Origin: Lachnospiraceae bacterium UBA4381
GTDB taxonomy: Bacteria; Bacillota; Clostridia; Lachnospirales; Lachnospiraceae
Length of the DNA: 33,023 nt
NCBI GenBank assembly: GCA_002391105.1
Contig: DGRT01000119.1
Coordinates: forward strand, 1 to 33,023
Direction: 5' to 3'
Below the pieces are notes generated by a model. The model was not told the origin of the DNA and did no database searches. It was given only the letters and a program-made list of their open reading frames with translations. Below are positions 1 to 7,868 of the stretch, in pieces. The position numbers were made by a program, and so were the translations under genes. Numbering within the stretch: position 1 is the stretch's first letter; every line of letters begins with the position of its first letter.

Positions 1-152
1 TTGATAAGATCAAATTTCTTCTTATGCTCCTCATGTGTTCCATGAGAGAAGTTCAGTCTGGCAACCGCCATTCCTTCCTCAACAAGCTTTCTAAGCGTCT
101 CCTCATTGTCTGATGCCGGTCCTATGGTGCATATTACTTTAGTTTTTCTCAT
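1..152 (-). CDS. pyk: pyruvate kinase, N-terminal fragment (runs off the window)
   Basis: The minus-strand reading frame starts with ATG at 152 and reads MRKTKVICTIGPASDNEETL, continuing through a VARLNFSHGTHEEH segment. These are the first beta strand (TKIVCTIGPAS-type) and the ARLNFSHG motif of pyruvate kinase, which converts phosphoenolpyruvate and ADP to pyruvate and ATP in the cytoplasm. The Arg and Asn of the second motif belong to the nucleotide and metal site in the family. Only about 50 residues are inside the window, so the rest of the enzyme cannot be judged. A GGGAGAATT ribosome binding site precedes the start. The 160 bp upstream carry an unusual 24-bp tandem repeat that may control it. 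Confidence 0.93.
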   Translation of the reverse strand, partial: MRKTKVICTIGPASDNEETLRKLVEEGMAVARLNFSHGTHEEHKKKFDLI

Positions 153-167
153 AATTCTCCCTTTTAT

Positions 168-276
168 ACGTCACATTTCATATAAAAAACCACGTCACTT
201 TTGTATGAAAAATCTACGTCATCTTTCATATAAGAAATCCACGTCACTTTTCGTATAAATCTCTAAGTCATATCAC
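168..276 (-). repeat. five imperfect 24-bp tandem repeats upstream of pyk
   Basis: On the plus strand ACGTCA (last copy AAGTCA) begins at 168, 192, 216, 241 and 265, a spacing of 24, 24, 25 and 24 bp. Read on the minus strand, each unit is roughly TGACGT, a T-rich stretch, then a TTATATGAAA-like segment. The copies lie head to tail and end about 15 bp before the pyk start codon. There is no unique spacer between units, so this is not a CRISPR. Iterated sites this close to a gene suggest a regulator-binding array or a repeated leader, but the protein involved is unknown and no clear sigma-A promoter could be picked out inside it. Confidence 0.75.
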
Positions 277-311
277 AAACAGTTATTCTTTCGATCAATG
301 CTTAATATCAC

Positions 312-1178
312 CTAGAAGCCATGACCTCCGCCGGATGAGTGGCCACCTCCGCCACCGCCTCCGCCGCCTCCGCCGCCTCCGCCACCGGAGCTGCTTGGAG
401 GATCGTACCTCTTGGTCTGATGCGTAAACACCTTCTGATAATCTGTAAAGCTCTGTCTTGTCTGTATAGCCGCCAGCACTTCCCTCTCTGAAGGAGGAGA
501 GGTATTGGAAAATGCCATTACAACCCAATACGATATGAGCAGTGCCAAAACTATAGCAAGAAATACATTACTTGTTATCCTCATTGGCTGAGCTATCTTA
601 CCGCCGCCATACACCCTGAGAATCTGTCTATAGGTATTCTCGGCACATTTGTAATAATCCCCATCAGAGGCATATCTATATACATTATCCATAATGGTGT
701 TTGACTTTGATGATGTAATCTTATAAGAAAAATCATCCCCTTCGGCACCGGCATTATAGAGATACAGTTCCCTGTTCTGCATATCAATCAGAAACAAAGT
801 TCCACTAACGGTTTTGCCGCCATAAAGCTCAGCATAAAGACTTTCCGACTTTGCTGCCGGCTGCATATCTGTTTCACTTATAGAATAGAATACAGCATTT
901 CCATAGTCGGTAAGTGGCTGCATCACCTCTATCAGATCTTTTTCCTCGGAAGCAGACAGCTTATCAGCCCTGTCATATATCACTGCATCATAGCCCGAAT
1001 CGGGATTAGTATATATCTGATCTGCATCCTTACTTCCCTCTGCACGTAGCTGCATAGAAAAAACAAAAGGAAATGACACCGACATAAAAAATGCAATCAG
1101 CAGCACTATAGCCATAGCTGGTATCAGCCGGTTACAGCGCTTATCTGTACTACCGGATGTATATCTTCTAATTTCCAC
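312..1178 (-). CDS. TPM-domain membrane protein with C-terminal poly-glycine tail
   Basis: An N-terminal hydrophobic segment (about residues 18-40 of a 288-aa product) is followed by an extracytoplasmic domain. It begins with a DRADKLSASEEKDL-type motif and continues with a LFLIDMQNRELYLYNAG strand, which matches TPM (TLP18.3/Psb32/MOLO-1) domains. A second membrane segment (VFLAIVLALLISYWVVMAF) comes next. The tail has about 15 consecutive Gly residues and then HSSGGGHGF, a typical TPM-protein ending. A longer frame from 1205 is open, but GTG at 1178 has AGAGGAGG eight bases upstream and is the likelier start; it overlaps the preceding zinc-ribbon gene by 11 bp, suggesting translational coupling. 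The function of such proteins is not established. The poly-Gly codons form a GGC/GGA-rich tract prone to slippage. Confidence 0.75.
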   Translation of the reverse strand: MEIRRYTSGSTDKRCNRLIPAMAIVLLIAFFMSVSFPFVFSMQLRAEGSKDADQIYTNPDSGYDAVIYDRADKLSASEEKDLIEVMQPLTDYGNAVFYSISETDMQPAAKSESLYAELYGGKTVSGTLFLIDMQNRELYLYNAGAEGDDFSYKITSSKSNTIMDNVYRYASDGDYYKCAENTYRQILRVYGGGKIAQPMRITSNVFLAIVLALLISYWVVMAFSNTSPPSEREVLAAIQTRQSFTDYQKVFTHQTKRYDPPSSSGGGGGGGGGGGGGGGHSSGGGHGF

Positions 1179-2877
1179 GGTCGTCACCTCCTCTGTACAT
1201 ATCAAATTGAGGAAGCGGTCTCATGGCTATATAGTTATAGCTGGCCATAAGATCGATCAGATTGACCGACACACATATCATCGATACAACCGCTACAGTA
1301 TAATATATTATGTCCTGTGGTGGATCCCAGAAGCTGACTACCATTACCAGCACCATCGCAATCACTGTAAAGATTGTACTTGAAAAATGCTTCTCAGCCT
1401 TCATCATTTTTATCTTCTTACCTGCCATGCCGGTTACAAGAACCGCTACTATAAGAACCGCAAGTGCAACGAAACCACATATCTTATCAATACCCAGTCC
1501 GGCAAGCAATGCTGAACCCACGTCAAGCGAAAGAGGCATAAGCATAAACACAACAAAGACTATAAACATGACAAGTCCAAAATGGACGCCATTCTTCTTT
1601 TTTACTTTTGTCTTTTTCTTCGTATTCCTATATACAGACTGCTTCATATCATTTTCTGTTATGACATAAGCTCCCTGTCCGGCAGCATTATCCTGAGAAA
1701 AGGTTGCACCCTGCTGAGCTCTCAGTCTCTCCTGACGTTTTCGCTCCATCCGGTCCTGCATACCTTTATCATCTTCATAGTTCTCTTTTGCCAGAATCTT
1801 ACCCATTTCATAGTTATATAAAATAACACTTATAAGTGCGACTACGGATATTGCCACCATAAGAATATCAGGAGTCAATGTAACAAACATCTGCAGTATC
1901 AGAAACAGAACAGCCGCAATTATAGCAGCGCACACAAAGTACTTGGGAATACTTACAGGAAGATCCGCAGATACTCTTCCTGTCTGCCCATTAATCGTCG
2001 CATAGGCAACCCTGTCCTTCTGTCTGTAGGACATAAACCATACCGGAAACATAGCAGACCTCACCACATTTACATTGGTTCTGATCTTGTTCTTAATGCT
2101 CTCCTTTGAGTCCTCCAGACCGTTGCCCTTTATAGGAGTTGACTTCATCAGATAATTATATGTCGCCTCCTGTGCAAGCTCAGAAGCAGTATCCCTGTAG
2201 GTCTCAGCTCCCACATCAGCTATATCTCCATAGAAGCCCGACAGAAAGCTCGGACTAAAGCCTGTAATATCCTTAACATTAAAAGGAGCAATCTCCGTGC
2301 TTATATCATCAGCAAAGGAAGAAGATGCATCATAGGATACTCCGTTATAATAATTATCTATATTTCCGGATAATCTATAATGATCAGTAATAATATAGTC
2401 ACCGCTTCTGTGAGAGGTTGATGATCTGACTGCTATACCGCCTCTTTGTGACATATCATAAAGCCAGTATGGCATGTAGATACCTCTAAAGGAATCAGCA
2501 AGCCCGGAGCTTCTATATACATTCGGTGCAAAGATAGCCCTTTTCATAAAACCGGCATACGCATCAATACAATCCTTCTTAGTCTTTTTAAACGGAATAA
2601 TCAGTTCCGGCTTCTTCTCCTTGGAGATACGACTTTCAAGATAGTTTGAGGCACCACAATAACTGCAGAAAGCCGCCGCTGTTTCATCAGTTGAAACAAT
2701 CTCGCCTCCGCACTGAGGACATCTGAATATAGTAACATCATATTCTGTACTTTCCTCCGCTCCGCTTCCGTAGTTCACGCTATATGGATCAAAAAGACTG
2801 GAGCAGGATTCACATTTAAGCTGCTGCGATGATATATCAAACTTAAGCCCCCCACCGCAATTTGGACATTGAATCAT
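1168..2877 (-). CDS. double zinc-ribbon (TFIIB-type) multi-spanning membrane protein
   Basis: The 569-aa product opens with two zinc ribbons: Cys4-x2-Cys7 with Cys22-x2-Cys25, and Cys53-x2-Cys56 with Cys71-x2-Cys74. A conserved soluble domain follows, starting near LIIPFKKTKKDC and containing FRGIYMPYWLYD. Two hydrophobic hairpins lie near residues 305-355, then a charged linker with MERKRQERLRAQQG, and further transmembrane segments near the C terminus. It is a clear paralog of the protein at 10739-12007, with matching LxIPFK...KGVYxPFWLFD blocks. Families like this are usually annotated as TFIIB-type zinc-ribbon proteins, but nothing here suggests transcription; membrane anchoring argues for an envelope role. 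It lies between a 56-aa gene and a TPM gene in one apparent operon. Function unknown. Confidence 0.75.
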   Translation of the reverse strand: MIQCPNCGGGLKFDISSQQLKCESCSSLFDPYSVNYGSGAEESTEYDVTIFRCPQCGGEIVSTDETAAAFCSYCGASNYLESRISKEKKPELIIPFKKTKKDCIDAYAGFMKRAIFAPNVYRSSGLADSFRGIYMPYWLYDMSQRGGIAVRSSTSHRSGDYIITDHYRLSGNIDNYYNGVSYDASSSFADDISTEIAPFNVKDITGFSPSFLSGFYGDIADVGAETYRDTASELAQEATYNYLMKSTPIKGNGLEDSKESIKNKIRTNVNVVRSAMFPVWFMSYRQKDRVAYATINGQTGRVSADLPVSIPKYFVCAAIIAAVLFLILQMFVTLTPDILMVAISVVALISVILYNYEMGKILAKENYEDDKGMQDRMERKRQERLRAQQGATFSQDNAAGQGAYVITENDMKQSVYRNTKKKTKVKKKNGVHFGLVMFIVFVVFMLMPLSLDVGSALLAGLGIDKICGFVALAVLIVAVLVTGMAGKKIKMMKAEKHFSSTIFTVIAMVLVMVVSFWDPPQDIIYYTVAVVSMICVSVNLIDLMASYNYIAMRPLPQFDMYRGGDDRGN

Positions 2878-2969
2878 ATAAATATACCTCTCTACTATTC
2901 AAGAGCTTAAACATGGTGCCGGATATTCCGATCTTCCCATGTAAATATAAGACACATGAAGCAGCAGAA

Positions 2970-3140
2970 CTACTTTCCTGTCTTCTTATCAATAACGTCC
3001 TTAGCTATGTCAAGAGCCTTATCCTTAACCTTCTCAATATCCTTCTCTGTTACTCCAGCCTTCTTAGCTGCATCCTCTGCCTTCTTAGCCAAGTCTCCTG
3101 CCTTATCAGCGATATTTTTGATATCATTTAAATCCGGCAT
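2970..3140 (-). CDS. small charged helical protein, 56 aa
   Basis: A short frame begins at ATG 3140 behind a strong GGGAGGTAACTATT ribosome binding site and ends at TAG 2970. The product begins MPDLNDIKNIADKAGDLAKK and ends DVIDKKTGK. It is dominated by Lys, Ala and Asp, with heptad-like spacing that predicts amphipathic helix, and it has no Cys or aromatic residue. It lies 92 bp upstream of the double zinc-ribbon gene and is probably co-transcribed with it. The composition loosely recalls small stress or antitoxin-like helical proteins (CsbD, MT0933 types), but no family can be assigned. Codon pattern and ribosome binding site make it a convincing gene. Confidence 0.7.
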   Translation of the reverse strand: MPDLNDIKNIADKAGDLAKKAEDAAKKAGVTEKDIEKVKDKALDIAKDVIDKKTGK

Positions 3141-3248
3141 AATAGTTACCTCCCGTAATAAAAATATAATTAATTAGCTACCATGCGCCTTCTAGTTCGC
3201 GCACACCATTTAGTATAACATCTTATGACAAAAAATAAAACCAAAAAC

Positions 3249-3278
3249 AAAAAACAGGCACAGCCAAAAAGCCATGCC
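3249..3278 (-). terminator. intrinsic terminator after the PH-domain gene
   Basis: On the minus strand GGCATGGC, a TTTTTG loop and GCTGTGCC form an 8-bp stem with two G-U pairs, followed by a TTTTTTG run. It starts 16 bases after the stop of the PH-domain gene and would end the operon that begins at ptb. Confidence 0.65.
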
Positions 3279-3293
3279 CATTTGATGATTATT

Positions 3294-3692
3294 TTAGTTA
3301 TAATGACCATCCTCATAGTCATCTCCGAATCCGTCATGATCATGATCCGTCATAAACTCACGTCCCGTAATCCTCTTTCTCTGTCTTTCCTCTTCCACAA
3401 GCTGCGAAAGCTGTTCCTTGGTCTCCTTGGAATTCTTTATATTCTTTATCTCAAAGCATTTCATAGTCTTATCAGAGCTATCTACCACTATGGTTCCCAG
3501 TCCGAAGATTCTCTGAAGGAAGCTTCTCTTGAGGGACAGATCAAGTATTCTGTAAAGTCTTATCTCATCCTCTTTTATATTGAAGACTCCACTCTTGATA
3601 AATAATCTCTCTGCATCAAAGCTATATACAGTAAAGGACCACGGAAGTCCACACCAGTTTCTTTTTCTCTGCTTAAATAATAACTCTGCCAT
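3294..3692 (-). CDS. PH-domain (bacterial bPH-like) protein
   Basis: The 132-aa product has a stretch of alternating beta strands: WSFTVYSFDAERLFIKSGVF, then KEDEIRLYRILDLSLKRSF, and FGLGTIVVDSSDKTMKCFEI. This is the layout of bacterial PH-like (DUF304/bPH2) domains, in which a 'gives the tag, the rule, the linkage' pattern (RLYRI.DL...) recurs. A helix rich in Glu/Gln follows (about 90-110), and the C terminus is acidic with several His (HDHDGFGDD), perhaps metal-binding. No signal peptide or membrane segment is present. It starts 31 bp after the EEP-family gene and is probably the last gene of the ptb operon. The ligand and role are unknown. Confidence 0.65.
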   Translation of the reverse strand: MAELLFKQRKRNWCGLPWSFTVYSFDAERLFIKSGVFNIKEDEIRLYRILDLSLKRSFLQRIFGLGTIVVDSSDKTMKCFEIKNIKNSKETKEQLSQLVEEERQRKRITGREFMTDHDHDGFGDDYEDGHYN

Positions 3693-3723
3693 ACTTCAAT
3701 TCCTCCATTAAATAACATTTATA

Positions 3724-4932
3724 TTACTCCAGCACAATGTTCATGATTACCGGATTATGGTCACTTGCCATAAACAGATAATTCATTGTCTGCAAGGACT
3801 CAACCTTGATATTATCCGACACTATAAAGCCATCTATCATATAGTACTGGAAATTATCCCAGTCTGCAGACTGATATGGCTGATCGAGCGAGCGGCAGGT
3901 CGGAGTGGCATTATCCATCTCAAACTGAAAATTATTACCAAAATCATTCGGATCTATACTTCCACAGTGCCATTTCCCGGGCTGTTCAGGGTACATACTT
4001 GTATCAATACTGGAAAATGACTGATTGAAGTCACCTCCCGCTATTACATAGTTCCCCTTGTCATATTCCGCCTGAATAAAGTCGCGGAGCTGCTTAGTCT
4101 GGGCTACCTTTCCCTCTCCATCATCATAAGCTTCAAGATGAAGATTAACCAGCACCAGTTCCCTGCCTGTATCATTTCCATCCGCGTCATATACCGGAAC
4201 CCTGCTTACCAGAAGACATCTCTTCAGATTAACCGTTTTAACCGGCCATGAAAAAGGACATGGAAGACTTATCCTCTCAGCATCTGATATCTGATACTTG
4301 GATATGGTCGATATACCGCTTTCCACCTGTCCCAGTGTTTCCGGCAATGGATACGGAACAAACTTTGCCTTGTAATTATAGGCAAATGTACTTACAAAGC
4401 TTTCCTCTTCCTCAGCATCTTCTTCCTCTTCAGCCTCTGCCACAAGATAGTCAGGATTCTGACTCTGCTCCCAGTCAAAAGTGCTGAGACGTACCATTTC
4501 GCCCTTCAGATATATAAGCTCGTCTTTATTGTAGGAACGCTTGGAATTCAGATCGACCTCCTGCAAAAACAGTATATCCGGATCATTATATGATATATTC
4601 CCGGCTACTCCCGCAAGATTTACATCTACTCTTTCCGGTATTGCGGTTATAACTCCTTCTCCTCCATCCATGAAGAAGTCCGCATTATCTCCCAGCGCAC
4701 CATAGCCTATATTCCAGGTCATCACCTTTAGCTCACTACCAACAGTAAGCTTATCACCCTCACCGGCTGCCGTGTCAATATCCACCTTTTCAACAGCTTC
4801 GGGTTTATATTCCTCGATTGTCAGCCACCCAAAGAAACCAAGAACAACCAGAACTATTACTCCCAGGAATATCCCCAGCCCTTTAAGTATCTTCTGCCAA
4901 AGAGGTCTTGCTTTCTTTTCACCTCTAGTCAT
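3724..4932 (-). CDS. membrane-anchored endonuclease/exonuclease/phosphatase-family protein
   Basis: The 402-aa product has one N-terminal membrane anchor (about residues 14-37, LGIFLGVIVLVVLGFFGWL), then an EEP (DNase I-like) fold. Recognisable catalytic blocks are VMTWNIGYG (Asn), ILFLQEVD (metal-binding Glu), VNLHLEAYDDG (His), IAGGDFNQ (Asp/Asn) and ASDHNPV (Asp-His). The family hydrolyses phosphodiester or phosphomonoester bonds in nucleic acids, inositol phosphates or sphingolipids; the substrate here cannot be read from sequence. An acidic insert (AEEEEDAEEEES) lies near residue 165-180. The catalytic domain should face outside the cell. The gene starts at ATG 4932 behind GGGAGG, 16 bp after aroD. 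Confidence 0.85.
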   Translation of the reverse strand: MTRGEKKARPLWQKILKGLGIFLGVIVLVVLGFFGWLTIEEYKPEAVEKVDIDTAAGEGDKLTVGSELKVMTWNIGYGALGDNADFFMDGGEGVITAIPERVDVNLAGVAGNISYNDPDILFLQEVDLNSKRSYNKDELIYLKGEMVRLSTFDWEQSQNPDYLVAEAEEEEDAEEEESFVSTFAYNYKAKFVPYPLPETLGQVESGISTISKYQISDAERISLPCPFSWPVKTVNLKRCLLVSRVPVYDADGNDTGRELVLVNLHLEAYDDGEGKVAQTKQLRDFIQAEYDKGNYVIAGGDFNQSFSSIDTSMYPEQPGKWHCGSIDPNDFGNNFQFEMDNATPTCRSLDQPYQSADWDNFQYYMIDGFIVSDNIKVESLQTMNYLFMASDHNPVIMNIVLE

Positions 4933-4948
4933 CCACGCCTCCCATAAT

Positions 4949-5773
4949 CTACTGATTCTTAAGTAATGCCATAAGATCTTCTGCTTCTATCTGTCCCGGA
5001 GCACTTTCCTGACCTATGGAAGCAAAGGTCAGACAGGCTCCCGTCTCTTTTCCTTTCATACGCGAAATCATTCCCGTCTCGCCCATGGATATGATAACTA
5101 CCGGTCTGAAGCACTCCGCTGTCATACGGGTATTCAGCTCCATCATTCTTCTGGTATCGAATTCATTTTTCGGCATTACTGCAATCTTGAGAATATCGCC
5201 ACCCAGGATTTCCATCTTTCTGAGCTTCTCTATAATATCGCTGTCATGAGGTGTCGTATAGAAATCATGATACGATATGATAACCTTGATTCCCTGCTCA
5301 TGCGACTTCATAGTTGCCCTGGCAATATTATAATTTCCGGTAGCAGCCTCTACATCCACAAGATCCACGCATCCGGACTGTATAACCACAGGCATTATCT
5401 CATAGAGCTTCATCATGGCCCTGTCCGGTCTGAGATATCCTCCCTGCTCCTCTGTTCTGAATGTAAACAGAAGAACCCTGTCATTAAACAGCTCTCTCAG
5501 TTTGCCGAGAACCTCTGTTAATTTACCCGGTTTCAGAATATCTATATAATAGTCAGCCCGCCACTCGATAACAGCTACATGCAGCTCCGGGTTCTCCGGA
5601 TACAGTACATCCAGCCGGTCTATCTCCTGACGAACCTTTTCAGCATGCCCAAAAAGCTCCTCATCCGTAAGTCCCATTATAGGGATTACAATACGTGGAG
5701 TTCCATCGCCAAAGGTATATCCCTTGATCGTAAACCGTCTTCTACTGCCATCACTTTCCATAGTCTTCTCCAT
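4949..5773 (-). CDS. aroD: type I 3-dehydroquinate dehydratase
   Basis: This cytoplasmic shikimate-pathway enzyme dehydrates 3-dehydroquinate to 3-dehydroshikimate through a Schiff-base Lys. Visible type I features are an early IVIPIMG strand, VIEWRADYY with the substrate-binding Glu and Arg, LFTFRTEEQGG, VIISYHDF with the catalytic His, GGDILKIAVMP with the Schiff-base Lys, and the C-terminal SIGQESAPGQ loop. The frame is open from a TTG at 5788, but that start has no good ribosome binding site and would overlap mraY; ATG 5773 is preferred, and ATG 5761 (behind GGAGAAGACT) is nearly as good. It lies between the mraY-like and EEP genes with tight spacing, so it is probably transcribed with ptb-buk rather than with other aro genes. 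Confidence 0.92.
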   Translation of the reverse strand: MEKTMESDGSRRRFTIKGYTFGDGTPRIVIPIMGLTDEELFGHAEKVRQEIDRLDVLYPENPELHVAVIEWRADYYIDILKPGKLTEVLGKLRELFNDRVLLFTFRTEEQGGYLRPDRAMMKLYEIMPVVIQSGCVDLVDVEAATGNYNIARATMKSHEQGIKVIISYHDFYTTPHDSDIIEKLRKMEILGGDILKIAVMPKNEFDTRRMMELNTRMTAECFRPVVIISMGETGMISRMKGKETGACLTFASIGQESAPGQIEAEDLMALLKNQ

Positions 5774-5778
5774 AAAAC

Positions 5779-6762
5779 CTATCTGCAAAGATTAACTATA
5801 ACTCCGGTAACAATCACCATAACTATCTCTATTATAACAAACATTATTACAATCTTAGGTATCTTCCATCCCTTATTCTTTCTAAGATGATCATGGAATG
5901 GAAATCTTATATTTTTCAGAAATGACTTCTTGGTCACTCGCATTATCGCCAGCTTAAGGAGACCAACACCTCCATCAAAGATAAATACAAGCGAAAGAAG
6001 GATAAATGCGAATGGATGCCTGCATTTCATAGCAAGCAGTGCCAGGGTAAACCCTATCGTTCTGGAACCGGCATCACCCATAAGCACTGTACTGGGATTC
6101 CAGTTATATCCCAGATATGCTGCAAGTACAAATGCCATTATGAGTGAGAGTCCCGAATACTTACCCAGATCCAGTCCAAATATAGCTGAAAAGCCGAAAA
6201 GCTCAACTACAGAAATACTTGCACAGAGCCCATCAACTCCATCTGTACAGTTAGTAACATTTATAGATGCCCATATCAGAGCTACTGCAAGAATAACATA
6301 CAGCACTACAGGAATATGAAAATGCATCTTAAAGAGTATAACATCTGTTCCATTAAACTTAACAAATACGATTGCCGCAGTTACTGCAAGTATCAGATCC
6401 AGTATTCCCTTGATTAGCTCTCCCCAAGGAGCCTTGGAAATATCATCCATAAAGCCTGTTAGCATCATGGTGATACTGAGCAGCATATATATCACCATTT
6501 CCACCGAAACGGGCAGAAAAAGAAATGCTGCAATCAGGTATATACATATAAATATCAGTCCGACTCCTGTTGTCTTGCCATTCGATCCTTTGTTAACTTC
6601 AACCTTTTTACCATCCGGCGTAAATACGAACTTTCCACCATCTGTCGGAAGAAACTTCGGAGGCTTCGCCAGTATTATATATGTAACGATAAATGCCAGA
6701 ACAGATCCTATCAGTATGATGTACCTGTCCGTCAACACTTTACTTAGTAAACCATACAACAT
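5779..6762 (-). CDS. MraY-like polyprenyl-phosphate sugar-phosphate transferase
   Basis: The 327-aa polytopic protein matches the MraY/WecA superfamily, which moves a phospho-sugar from a UDP-sugar to undecaprenyl phosphate. Key blocks are LTGFMDDISK (the DD motif), NVTNCTDGVDGL (equivalent to NxxNxxDGxDGL), NPSTVLMGDAGSRTIG (equivalent to the MGDTGS loop) and the late cytoplasmic FPFHDHLRKNKGW, which recalls the HHHFE-KxGW loop specific to MraY. About ten transmembrane segments are expected. Several positions depart from textbook MraY, including Cys-Thr in the third block, Arg after GDAGS, and HDHLRKN in place of HHHFEK. It is also outside any cell-division cluster. It could be a second, specialised MraY or an enzyme for another glycan. 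It starts 17 bp after buk. Confidence 0.8.
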   Translation of the reverse strand: MLYGLLSKVLTDRYIILIGSVLAFIVTYIILAKPPKFLPTDGGKFVFTPDGKKVEVNKGSNGKTTGVGLIFICIYLIAAFLFLPVSVEMVIYMLLSITMMLTGFMDDISKAPWGELIKGILDLILAVTAAIVFVKFNGTDVILFKMHFHIPVVLYVILAVALIWASINVTNCTDGVDGLCASISVVELFGFSAIFGLDLGKYSGLSLIMAFVLAAYLGYNWNPSTVLMGDAGSRTIGFTLALLAMKCRHPFAFILLSLVFIFDGGVGLLKLAIMRVTKKSFLKNIRFPFHDHLRKNKGWKIPKIVIMFVIIEIVMVIVTGVIVNLCR

Positions 6763-6779
6763 AAATGCCAGTCCTCATT

Positions 6780-7841
6780 TCAATAAATCTTTGCTTCCTC
6801 TTCGCCTCTAAGCACGCGGAGTGCTCCCTCTGCCAGAGCAAGCAGCTCATCCTCTCCCGGATATACTGTAACAGGTGCTATAAAGCTTACCTTGTCTGTT
6901 ATATCAGAAGTAACCTGCTTGCCATATGCTATACCTCCGGTCAGAATGATCTGGTCAACCTTTCCTGAAAGAACAGCAGCCATAGCGCCGATATCCTTAC
7001 TTACCTGATAAACAAATGCATCAAATACAAGCTTTGCCTGCTTATCCTCCAGACTTCTGGAATATACCTCGCGGGCGTCATTAGTACCAAGATAGGCATT
7101 GAAGCCACCATTTCCGATAAGCTTCTTCTTCACCTCACTATGAGTATATTTACCTGAGAAGCACATATCTACGAGTGCAGCCGGCGGCACAGCCCCAGCT
7201 CTCTCCGGTGAAAATGCACCATCTCCTGAAAGTGCATTAAATACATCTACTACGCGCCCATTCTTATGAGCACCAACGGACACTCCGCCGCCCATATGAA
7301 CAACTATAAGGCTGAGCTCATCATAAGATTTTCCTGACTCAGCAGCATATCTCTTGGCTACTGCCTTCTGGTTAAGTGCGTGAAATACAGAAACTCTTGG
7401 AAGCTCCGGTACGCCAGAAAGCCTTGCCACATCATCCAGCTCATCAACTACAACAGGATCAACTATAAAGGCAGGAACTCCTATCTCATCTGCAATAGTC
7501 CTGGCAAGAATACCGCCAAGATTAGAAGCATGCTCCCCACCTACTGCATTTTTCAGATCCTCTATAAGCTTATCTGTAACTGAATAGGTACCGCTTGGAA
7601 TAGGCTTCAGTAGTCCGCCTCTTCCAACTATTACATCGAAGGTGCCCAGCTCCTGACCTGCACCTGCAAGAAAATCCAGTATCATCTTCTTACGAAATTC
7701 GAGCTGATCTACTATTTTATCAAAACGAGAAATCTCTTCGGTTGTATGTCTCAGAGTTTCCTCGGATATAAGTGTTTCATCTTCAAATATTCCAAGCTTA
7801 GTGGATGTAGAACCAGGGTTAATAATAAGTGATTTTATCAT
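6780..7841 (-). CDS. buk: butyrate kinase
   Basis: Butyrate kinase converts butyryl phosphate and ADP to butyrate and ATP, the last step of one fermentative butyrate route. The 353-aa length is normal. Family landmarks are the N-terminal LIINPGSTSTKLGIFED (ASKHA phosphate-binding loop), VGRGGLLKPIPSGTY, IVVHMGGGVSVGAH, FNALSGDGAFSPERAG and ILTGGIAYGK. It follows ptb by 27 bp, the usual ptb-buk order, and is followed after 17 bp by the mraY-like gene. The ribosome binding site (AAAGGA) is rather far, about 13 bases, from the ATG. Translational coupling with ptb may help. Confidence 0.95.
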   Translation of the reverse strand: MIKSLIINPGSTSTKLGIFEDETLISEETLRHTTEEISRFDKIVDQLEFRKKMILDFLAGAGQELGTFDVIVGRGGLLKPIPSGTYSVTDKLIEDLKNAVGGEHASNLGGILARTIADEIGVPAFIVDPVVVDELDDVARLSGVPELPRVSVFHALNQKAVAKRYAAESGKSYDELSLIVVHMGGGVSVGAHKNGRVVDVFNALSGDGAFSPERAGAVPPAALVDMCFSGKYTHSEVKKKLIGNGGFNAYLGTNDAREVYSRSLEDKQAKLVFDAFVYQVSKDIGAMAAVLSGKVDQIILTGGIAYGKQVTSDITDKVSFIAPVTVYPGEDELLALAEGALRVLRGEEEAKIY

Positions 7842-7868
7842 GATCAGAAGGTTATCCTTTCTATATTT

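Noticed and set aside
168..276. CRISPR-like regular spacing
   Set aside because: The 24-bp units adjoin with no unique spacers and no cas gene is present.
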